Shown here: piece by piece, positions 1 through 6,704 of the stretch
How positions within the stretch are numbered: position 1 is the stretch's first letter
Layout of the letters: each line of letters begins with the position of its first letter
From: an uncultured Candidatus Peregrinibacteria bacterium
GTDB taxonomy: Bacteria; Patescibacteriota; Gracilibacteria; Peribacterales; Peribacteraceae
Length of the DNA stretch: 64,000 nt
Assembly (NCBI GenBank): GCA_903825315.1
Contig: CAIKAD010000005.1
Coordinates: 218,404 to 282,403 of the forward strand
Direction: 5' to 3'
Notes under the pieces: generated by a model
Seen by the model: the letters and a program-made list of their open reading frames with translations, nothing else
Told to the model about the DNA's origin: nothing
Databases searched by the model: none
Position numbers and translations under genes: made by a program

Positions 1-1198
1 AAAGGCCGTTGATCTTTGGTGCTTTCTGGAGATCCTCGATGGGCACAGCTTTCACATCCACTTTAAGATCGATGCGGTCGAGGAGTGGCGCGCTGATGCG
101 CCGGCCGATCTTGAAGGCGCCGCCCGCGCTGAACTCCGGGGGGTTCATGGCAGCCACCAGAATAAAGTCCGCCGGAAAGGTGATGCTCCCCTGAGCGCGC
201 GTGATGGTGATGGTGCGGTCCTCGAGCGGCTGGCGGAGCACTTCCAGTACCTGCGCGGGGAATTCCGCAAGTTCATCAAGGAAGAGAACGCCGCGGTGCG
301 CGAGGGAGATTTCGCCCGGCCCCGGGATTTGCCCCCCACCCACAATACTCACGCCGCTTGCGGTGTGGTGCACCACGCGAAAGGGGCGTTGCCGGAGGAG
401 CGGCGTATCTTCCGGGAGCAGGTTTGCGACGGAATAGATCTGTGTGACTTCGATGGACTCTTCCTGCGTGAGCGGCGGAAGGATGCCGCGGAATGCGCGT
501 GCCAGGAGTGTCTTGCCCGATCCCGGCGTACCGCACAGGAGCACGTTGTGCCCGCCCGCCGCCGCGATCTCCATAGCGCGCTTGGCATGCTCCTGTCCGC
601 GGATGTCGCGCAAGTCCACGATGTCCGCTGTGGTCAAGACGCTGCATGCGGGCGGATCAATCTTTTCCGGCTTCCGGTCACCCTGGAGGATATCCACTAC
701 CTCATTGAGGCTCCCCGCCGCGATCACATCTACACCTGGAATGAGCGCCGCCTCCGGACCATTGACGACAGGGACGACGAGCGTCTTGATACCCATCTTC
801 TTGCAGGCGATCGCTGCGGGGAGAACGCCTGTCACGTGCCGCAGCGTCCCGTCGAGCGCGAGTTCGCCGAGGAAAGCGGTGTTCCTCAGGATCCCCTCAT
901 TGAGTGTGAGCATGTCCATGGAAAGGAGAATGCCGAGCGCGATGGGCAGGTCGTACCGCGGTCCCACTTTGCGCAGGTCTGCCGGCGCAAGGTTCACCGT
1001 GATCACGCGGCCGGTCTTGAGGCGGAACCCGCTCGAGCGCAGTGCCATCCGCACGCGCTGCTTACTCTCCTGCACGGCAGTGTCCCCCAGCCCGACGATA
1101 AAGAAGAGCGCCCGCTCGCCGCCGGTGTGGCCTACTTCCACGGTGATGCGTTCGCATTCGAGTCCGACGTTGGCGAAGGAGGTGAGGGAGGCAGGCAT
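1..1198 (-). CDS. comM: ComM/YifB-family Mg-chelatase-like AAA+ ATPase, C-terminal part beyond window
   Basis: Hexameric AAA+ helicase-like protein; in transformable bacteria ComM drives branch migration during natural transformation. 399 residues are visible from the ATG at 1198, and the frame stays open to the window edge (the family is about 500 aa). The N-terminal Lon-like/ChlI domain covers roughly residues 1-170 ([15 protein letters not shown] at 37-51). Walker A is GTPGSGKT at 223-230, Walker B LFLDE at 305-309, and the sensor region is [12 protein letters not shown] at 367-378. Oddity: after VAAMNP (348-353) the usual NPCPCGY cysteine segment is missing and replaced by a short PEFSAGG stretch. 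Divergent from yraN, with about 120 bp between the start codons. Found by direct reading of the minus strand; the identification is firm. Confidence 0.93.
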   Translation of the reverse strand, partial: MPASLTSFANVGLECERITVEVGHTGGERALFFIVGLGDTAVQESKQRVRMALRSSGFRLKTGRVITVNLAPADLRKVGPRYDLPIALGILLSMDMLTLNEGILRNTAFLGELALDGTLRHVTGVLPAAIACKKMGIKTLVVPVVNGPEAALIPGVDVIAAGSLNEVVDILQGDRKPEKIDPPACSVLTTADIVDLRDIRGQEHAKRAMEIAAAGGHNVLLCGTPGSGKTLLARAFRGILPPLTQEESIEVTQIYSVANLLPEDTPLLRQRPFRVVHHTASGVSIVGGGQIPGPGEISLAHRGVLFLDELAEFPAQVLEVLRQPLEDRTITITRAQGSITFPADFILVAAMNPPEFSAGGAFKIGRRISAPLLDRIDLKVDVKAVPIEDLQKAPKINGL

Positions 1199-1270
1199 GT
1201 GGCGTGGGAGAAGAGAAGGCTTTGCGGATAGTGTACTTTCGTTCACCTATTGTTCGGCAAGAGGAATGGG

Positions 1271-1297
1271 TAGACAAATGTACACCTTTAGTATAAT
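1271..1297 (+). promoter_or_regulatory. Probable promoter of yraN
   Basis: A perfect TATAAT (1292-1297) is preceded by TAGACA (1271-1276), with a 15-bp spacer. The start codon of yraN follows 22 bp after the -10 box. The short spacer makes the -35 assignment uncertain. Confidence 0.5.
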
Positions 1298-1319
1298 TTG
1301 AATGGTATAGTGCATTCCC

Positions 1320-1721
1320 ATGGCCGTTTCTCTTCACCATTCGCCCACAGCTTCCCATCTCTGTTTGGGACGGGAGGGCGAGAGAATTGCCGAACGGTTC
1401 CTGGAGCATCTCGGGTACAGGATTCTCGACCGCAACGTGCGGTTGGGAAGGGATGAGATCGACCTTGTGGCATTCGATCCGGTTGATCAGGTGAGGGTCT
1501 TCGTGGAGGTGAAATCGCGCAGATCACAGAGTGAAGAATATCCGGCACGCATGAATGCAAGTCCCTTCAAAATCCGAAAGTTCCAGCGCGCGGTGGATCG
1601 GTGGCTTGCGGAGCATGATGAGGATGGGTATGTCCGCCTCGATCTTGTCTGCGTGGAAGAAGGAAAAGTGACGGAGCACTTCAAAGAGATCGGGGCACAG
1701 GACGGGGAAACCTACGAGTGA
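1320..1721 (+). CDS. yraN: YraN-family (UPF0102) endonuclease-like protein
   Basis: 133 aa, the usual length of the UPF0102 family, a small PD-(D/E)xK-fold protein often near rnhB or comM. The N-terminal GREGERIAERFL (17-28) is the family opening motif. The nuclease-like core is GRDEIDLVAFD (43-53) followed by FVEVKSR (61-67), giving D48...E63-x-K65. The exact biological role is not settled in the literature. The ATG is preceded by a TATAAT box and no Shine-Dalgarno sequence. The divergent neighbour comM suggests a DNA-uptake or repair context. Confidence 0.92.
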   Translation: MAVSLHHSPTASHLCLGREGERIAERFLEHLGYRILDRNVRLGRDEIDLVAFDPVDQVRVFVEVKSRRSQSEEYPARMNASPFKIRKFQRAVDRWLAEHDEDGYVRLDLVCVEEGKVTEHFKEIGAQDGETYE

Positions 1722-1739
1722 TCATGCTTCTTCCGACGG

Positions 1740-1767
1740 CCCTTCAACTGCGCTCAGAGCCTCGAGG
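1740..1767. repeat. Compact palindromic element (CCTTCRRCT...GCTCAG type), intergenic copy
   Basis: The stretch CCCTTCAACTGCGCTCAG followed by AGCCTCGAGG resembles the elements found inside coding genes near 10269, 18476 and 33172. It lies just after yraN in non-coding DNA, followed by a pyrimidine-rich ATTCT-type stretch up to the end of pgl. Confidence 0.5.
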
Positions 1768-1802
1768 AATTTCAACATTCTCTATTCTTGATTCTGCATT
1801 CA

Positions 1803-2510
1803 TCATTCTCCTGACTCCGGCCATTCCGCCACAACGATCGCGCGCCCCGTTGCCAGTACAGCATGCGCAGGCCAGTCGCGGGAGTTGAGTCCCCCTTCGA
1901 GCATCTTTGTCCACGTGCGCTTCTTCAGCCTGCCTGCCAGGAGAAAGACCGGCGCCAGCGCCTCGGTGAGAACGGGGATGGTGACGGTGATGCGGTCGGG
2001 GACGGAGAGATCGTCCTTGTGTGTGGATACGGCGAGGCGGCCGGGCTCAAACGCTTCCGGCGCAAGCGGCGGAAAGAGCGAGCCGATAGATCCGTCCTCC
2101 GCCATGCCGAGCGTGACCACGTCCGGTTGCCCTTTGGCGAAGAGGTCCTTGAGTTGCGCTTCGTACAGGTCGACGCATTCCGGCAGTGCCTTCCACGTGT
2201 CCGGTGCAATAAGATGGTCCGGAGGAAGTCCTACTTTATCCAGGAGCGTCTGCTTGATGATGCGCTGGTTGCTTTCCTCATGGTCCGGCGCGACGTAGCG
2301 TTCATCCACCAAAAAGACCCACACGTTCTGCCATTCGAGCGGTCGTTCCGACAGCGCGGCGTAGATGTCGAGCGGCGTCTTTCCCCCGCTCAGGCCCAGC
2401 ACGCAGCGTCCGCTCTTCACGAGCGCGGAGGCGATCTGTTTTTCGAGGAGGTTTGCGGCCTCCTTGATGAATTTTTCTGCCGTATCGGTCTCGATGAGTT
2501 CGCACTGCAT
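1803..2510 (-). CDS. pgl: 6-phosphogluconolactonase (NagB/SugarP-isomerase fold), catalytic His replaced
   Basis: Hydrolyses 6-phosphoglucono-delta-lactone in the oxidative pentose phosphate pathway. The internal ATG at 2510 is chosen as start because residues before it (MHLHALRAIIRR) do not match the family, while MQCELIETDTAEKF does. That gives 235 aa, typical for DevB/Pgl. Motifs: SGGKTP (41-46), FLVDERYV (66-73) and LGMAEDGSIGSLFP. The last is normally LGMGxDGHTASLFP; here the His thought to be the catalytic base is Ser and the preceding Gly is Ala. No zwf or gnd lies in the window. It may be a diverged lactonase or a non-catalytic relative. Confidence 0.85.
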   Translation of the reverse strand: MQCELIETDTAEKFIKEAANLLEKQIASALVKSGRCVLGLSGGKTPLDIYAALSERPLEWQNVWVFLVDERYVAPDHEESNQRIIKQTLLDKVGLPPDHLIAPDTWKALPECVDLYEAQLKDLFAKGQPDVVTLGMAEDGSIGSLFPPLAPEAFEPGRLAVSTHKDDLSVPDRITVTIPVLTEALAPVFLLAGRLKKRTWTKMLEGGLNSRDWPAHAVLATGRAIVVAEWPESGE

Positions 2511-2570
2511 GGGACGGCGGATGATAGCACGGAGCGCGTGGAGGTGCACGGTTCTCCGCAGGGAGGGATG

Positions 2571-2672
2571 AGGGATTGGTAAACTGGGGATTAGGGCTTG
2601 TTGTATTGATTTTTTAGACTGATGCTTTGGTTTTATTCTTTCCTAATACACTAATCTCTAACCCCTAACCCC
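2571..2672. repeat. Palindromic element with GGGATTAGGG-type arms
   Basis: The left arm (about 2571-2596) repeats GGGATT-type units, and the right arm (2642-2672) carries the complementary CTAATC/CCCTAACCCC units. A 45-nt AT-rich middle containing T-runs separates them. It lies between the divergent pgl and the metK leader. It may act as a transcription terminator or be a member of the tandem-unit palindrome families seen elsewhere. Complementarity is imperfect. Confidence 0.5.
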
Positions 2673-2692
2673 TTCTCTGAAAAAACCTACGC

Positions 2693-2720
2693 TTGCACCA
2701 ACCCTGAGACGTGCTACGAT
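2693..2720 (+). promoter_or_regulatory. Probable metK promoter upstream of the riboswitch
   Basis: TTGCAC (2693-2698), a 16-bp spacer, then TACGAT (2715-2720). The predicted start of transcription falls near 2727, about 8 nt before the first paired bases of the riboswitch aptamer, which supports both calls. Confidence 0.55.
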
Positions 2721-2734
2721 GCGTTTACATCACC

Positions 2735-2836
2735 GCCTATCCAGAGAGGCGCTTAGGGTACTGGCCCGTTCGAAGCGTCCCCCAACCTCCTCAACGGGAA
2801 CGGTGGGAACTCCAGCCCCATCCGGGGACAGATAGC
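2735..2836 (+). promoter_or_regulatory. SAM-type riboswitch aptamer (SAM-I/SAM-IV superfamily) controlling metK
   Basis: P1 closes with CTATC (2737-2741) against GATAG (2831-2835). The SAM-I core can be followed in order: AGAGAGGC (2743-2750), AGGGTACTGGCCC (2755-2767), GAAGC (2772-2776), CAACC (2783-2787), GGTGGGAACTCC (2802-2813), then a P4 hairpin CCCC/GGGG (2816-2827). These correspond to the AGAG, TGGCCC, GAA, CAACC and GGTGCCAAnTCC landmarks of the SAM-I aptamer. The location 150 nt upstream of metK, in the same orientation, is the classic genetic context. Whether it fits SAM-I, SAM-IV or the SAM-I/IV variant best needs a covariance-model search. Confidence 0.82.
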
Positions 2837-2876
2837 TCGCATTCCACGCTTTCTCGGATCGGGAAGGCGGCGTTCA

Positions 2877-2970
2877 TTTGTTTCTCGTTTTTCGACCGTT
2901 TCTCGTTTCTCGATTTGTTCTTCGGAGCACGAAATCGAAAAACGAATAACGAGACATAGTCGAAAAACAA
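2877..2970. repeat. Palindromic element F1 (GTTTCTCG units) in the metK leader
   Basis: The left arm (2877-2917) is built from TTTCTCG/TTTTTCG units. The right arm (2930-2970) holds the complementary CGAAAAACGA/AACGAGA units. The sequence could fold into a long imperfect hairpin ending 14 nt before the metK start. A second copy, in the opposite orientation, lies at 21564-21655. Sitting between aptamer and start codon, it occupies the place of the riboswitch expression platform. Confidence 0.7.
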
Positions 2971-2984
2971 TCCCCCCACCCGTT

Positions 2985-4142
<1,158 letters not shown>

Positions 4143-4144
4143 TT

Positions 4145-4231
4145 GAGGAATCCAAGGTATCCGAAGAAACCGAGGGGTGAAATTCCTTCCCTTCGGTTTC
4201 TTCGGCGATGCTGGCATCTTCTGAATCCTCG
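4145..4231. repeat. Palindromic element F2 (nonamer GAAACCGAG units)
   Basis: The left arm (4145-4176) contains CCGAAGAAACCGAGG and the right arm (4185-4231) contains CCTTCGGTTTCTTCGG, so the two can form a strong hairpin with a loop of about 12 nt. It lies directly after metK and may serve as its terminator. It belongs to the family also found near 6642, 10623, 10721, 11142 and 27172. Confidence 0.7.
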
Positions 4232-4292
4232 GCATCACTTAGCCTCTTCCTGTAGCCAATTTCTAAGAGTAGTCAAATACTTAAAATGATGG

Positions 4293-4298
4293 TATAAT
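4293..4298 (+). promoter_or_regulatory. Possible -10 box upstream of the small coiled-coil gene
   Basis: A perfect TATAAT lies 16 bp before the ATG at 4315. No convincing -35 hexamer is seen. The resulting transcript would have a very short or absent leader. Confidence 0.4.
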
Positions 4299-4314
4299 AA
4301 TAAGTAATACACAC

Positions 4315-4614
4315 ATGGATTTCTCGGTATTCCAGACGACCGTCCAGGCCTTTGTCTTTACGCCCGAAGAGCAGCGCAAGCGTGCTCTTTCTGTGGCGCA
4401 GGTGCTGGAGGACGCGGACCGCGTGGAATTTTTGCGCGGGCTCCAGGAGACGGAACGGCAACTGGCGGAGACTGCGAAGGAGCAGATGGAATGCATGGAC
4501 CAGTATGAACATGTCGTCACCGAAGCAGAACATCTCCTTCGTAAAGTGAAGGAAGAGGAGGGACAGGAGCAGGACCTGCTGCTTGCCGAGCAGAATCTTT
4601 CTACTTCCTCCTGA
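4315..4614 (+). CDS. Small coiled-coil protein of unknown function
   Basis: 99 aa, not recognised. Almost entirely charged and helical, with E/Q/L heptad-like spacing from about residue 30 to 90 (for example ERQLAETAKEQMECMDQY and HLLRKVKEEEGQEQDLLL). No signal peptide, no membrane segment and one Cys. It ends with TGA one base before the ATG of the next gene, so the two are translationally coupled and probably act together. A TATAAT box lies 16 bp upstream of its start. Confidence 0.65.
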   Translation: MDFSVFQTTVQAFVFTPEEQRKRALSVAQVLEDADRVEFLRGLQETERQLAETAKEQMECMDQYEHVVTEAEHLLRKVKEEEGQEQDLLLAEQNLSTSS

Positions 4615-4615
4615 T

Positions 4616-6178
4616 ATGGGCGGCTTAAATACACCCACCTACGGCCCTGACAGTTTGCAGCCCGAGAGCCAACAGCAGCCGCAACGCTCAGTAATTGAGC
4701 AGTACAAGAATGTGCTGGCGCAGTTAGCGGAGATACGGAGGCGGGAGGCAGCTTTAGGGATGAGGCATCAGCCTTTCAGTTCCAATGCTGATTCATCGGT
4801 CAATTCTGCTGACTCCGCTATTCAGTGGCAGCAGTGGAACGAACTTCTGCAGCGGGTGAACCAGAGGAGCCAGGAAATGGATGTGATAATGAAGAACAGG
4901 CAAGACATTCTCCGGCAGCAAGATGAATGGATTACAGAAACTGGGCAGAAGCATGGACTTACGTCTGCTCCAACTCTTCTGCGCTCCGGTAGCCAGTCTC
5001 CTGGCGAATTATCCGGTAAGGAAAAACCGGAACCTCTTCCCTACAAGATCCGCACGCGGTTCGACAGGAATTTGAAGACGAGATATAACGAACGGTTGGC
5101 GGATAATGGCCAGTGGCAACCCATCCAGGCGGGCGAGCCGGGGTATAAGGCGGACCTGGTGGGCTATCACAGTAGTACCCCGGGGGCGGGAACAGTTCCG
5201 CCGGAACAGGACAGAGCGGGGGCGCCGTCTTCGGTGGAGCATGGCGTCTCCGACGAGCGCACACTTTCCACGATGGCGGAGAAGGTGAAAGACCTCACGG
5301 ATCAGTATGCGAATCTCCAGAAGATACGGCTGGACATCGCTACCCTTCCGCAGGATGCATCTTGGAACCGGTCACTCCCGCTACTAGGGCCGGATGCGCG
5401 GCAATTGTTTCAATCGACCGACAGAGCTATTCGCGTCTATCTTCAGCAACAGGGCTGGCATGTGCAGGAGATTGCACGCGTTGCCCCGCGCACGCCGGGC
5501 CAGCTCATCCGGTTTATCGACATGATCATGGGCGGGGGGGAGACGATGGTTGAGCCGGGAGGAAGCGGAGAGGCAATGCCGAGCGAGGCGCCAACGCCGG
5601 GTGTTCCGTTTGCGCCATCCCCCACTGCCGTCCCCTCCTCTGCTTCGGTAGCTCCTGAAGCATCGACGCCAGCGAATGCGTTTTTTGAGTCGCTCTCCAA
5701 GATTCCTGTCATTGGCAACCTGATCAAGTCCTTGGGGTTGGAGAAGTGGTTAGGGAAGAAGAAGGAGGAGGTATCGGTGAAAAAGGAATCGGGTCTAAAT
5801 GAGGAAAGCCGCCGCAGACTGGAGAATCAATTTCCGGTATTACGTAAGGAGATCAAGGAGATGCGGACCGTCGCCGATGCCAATGCTTACTTCGCAAAGC
5901 AATCAGATTTGAAGGATCTTGATAGTTTCGTTCGTTTCCTGTTACAGGATGATAAGAAGCAGGTCAAAGAAGTCGAACGCAATATGGAAGAGATGTACAG
6001 CTTTATACTTTCTTCCTTCGAACAACAGTTGCCTCTGCAGGTCGGGGATGGCACGCAATGCCGGCTCAAGTTTGATCGGTTGAAGCACATTTTCTATTTG
6101 GAGAAGATACAGCCAGCGCCGACGACTGTGGCGAAGCAGAAGGCGGCGGCACCTGCCACACCTGCGATCAATCCATAA
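4616..6178 (+). CDS. Hypothetical coiled-coil protein with a Pro/Ala/Ser linker
   Basis: 520 aa from the ATG at 4616 (a TTG start at 4583 overlapping the preceding gene is possible but less likely). Not recognised. The N-terminal third is Gln-rich and helical (EQYKNVLAQLAEIRRREA). A central helical segment around 220-320 is followed by a low-complexity Pro/Ala/Ser/Gly linker (about residues 325-365). Then comes a compact region starting FFESLSKIPVIGNLIKSLG, a Lys-rich stretch, and a helical C-terminal domain. No signal peptide or membrane segment. Coupled to the small coiled-coil gene before it. The layout suggests a cytosolic scaffold or structural protein, but no function can be assigned. 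Confidence 0.75.
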   Translation: MGGLNTPTYGPDSLQPESQQQPQRSVIEQYKNVLAQLAEIRRREAALGMRHQPFSSNADSSVNSADSAIQWQQWNELLQRVNQRSQEMDVIMKNRQDILRQQDEWITETGQKHGLTSAPTLLRSGSQSPGELSGKEKPEPLPYKIRTRFDRNLKTRYNERLADNGQWQPIQAGEPGYKADLVGYHSSTPGAGTVPPEQDRAGAPSSVEHGVSDERTLSTMAEKVKDLTDQYANLQKIRLDIATLPQDASWNRSLPLLGPDARQLFQSTDRAIRVYLQQQGWHVQEIARVAPRTPGQLIRFIDMIMGGGETMVEPGGSGEAMPSEAPTPGVPFAPSPTAVPSSASVAPEASTPANAFFESLSKIPVIGNLIKSLGLEKWLGKKKEEVSVKKESGLNEESRRRLENQFPVLRKEIKEMRTVADANAYFAKQSDLKDLDSFVRFLLQDDKKQVKEVERNMEEMYSFILSSFEQQLPLQVGDGTQCRLKFDRLKHIFYLEKIQPAPTTVAKQKAAAPATPAINP

Positions 6179-6230
6179 CTATCTGTCTAGAACAGTCTTT
6201 TTGCGAAGATGAATGAGATACCATCCCCTC

Positions 6231-6641
6231 ATGCGTATGCCTTTCCCCATCGAGCTGTCGCCGGAATATCAGGAAAAAGCCCACGGCGTGGGGCTGAGGC
6301 CGGAGGATGTGCGTGAGAACTTCATCCGCGGGACGGGGCATGGCGGGCAGAAGGTCAATAAGACTGCGAGTACGGTGCAGCTGGTCCATCAGCCCACGGA
6401 GATAATCGTGCGTTCTCAGCGGTTCCGGGAGCAGCATCTCAACCGTCTCGATGCGTGGAAGCTCCTGATCCTCAAGATCGAGGAGCGCGTGAAGGGCAGA
6501 GAATCAAAATTGCAGCAGGAGATCTATAAGATCCGCAAGCAGAAGGCGCGGCGGTCGCGGAAGTCAAAGGAGAAGATGCTGCAGGAGAAACATCAGCACG
6601 GTACGATCAAGGAGATGCGGCAGTCTATCGATGCGGATTGA
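6231..6641 (+). CDS. GGQ-domain peptide chain release factor-like protein (ribosome rescue type)
   Basis: About 136 aa containing only the RF-1 catalytic domain: GTGHGGQKVNKTAS with the GGQ at residues 38-40, followed by a long basic C-terminal helix and tail (KIRKQKARRSRKSKEK). It lacks the codon-recognition domains of PrfA/PrfB, so it should hydrolyse peptidyl-tRNA on stalled ribosomes in a codon-independent way, as ArfB/YaeJ, ICT1 or C12orf65 (mtRF-R) do. The G-x-G-H-GGQK-x-NKT wording is closest to the C12orf65-like group (established family knowledge, similarity judged by eye). The start is uncertain: ATG codons at 6213, 6231 and 6237 are in frame. Confidence 0.85.
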   Translation: MRMPFPIELSPEYQEKAHGVGLRPEDVRENFIRGTGHGGQKVNKTASTVQLVHQPTEIIVRSQRFREQHLNRLDAWKLLILKIEERVKGRESKLQQEIYKIRKQKARRSRKSKEKMLQEKHQHGTIKEMRQSIDAD

Positions 6642-6679
6642 TTCCGAGGAAACCGAAGAAACCGAGGAAACCGACGGAA
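6642..6679. repeat. F2 nonamer tandem arm (GAAACCGAG/GAAACCGAA)
   Basis: Four consecutive 9-nt units of the GAAACCGAR type directly follow the stop codon of the release-factor-like gene. No clear opposing arm is seen, so this may be a half element or a decayed hairpin. Confidence 0.55.
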
Positions 6680-6704
6680 TGGAATCTCATGCCCGCATCA
6701 GTCA

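Noticed and set aside
296..1301. Long plus-strand open frames (311 and 285 codons)
   Set aside because: They are antisense to the comM homologue, whose minus-strand translation shows Walker A, Walker B and family motifs. The plus-strand products have no recognisable pattern.
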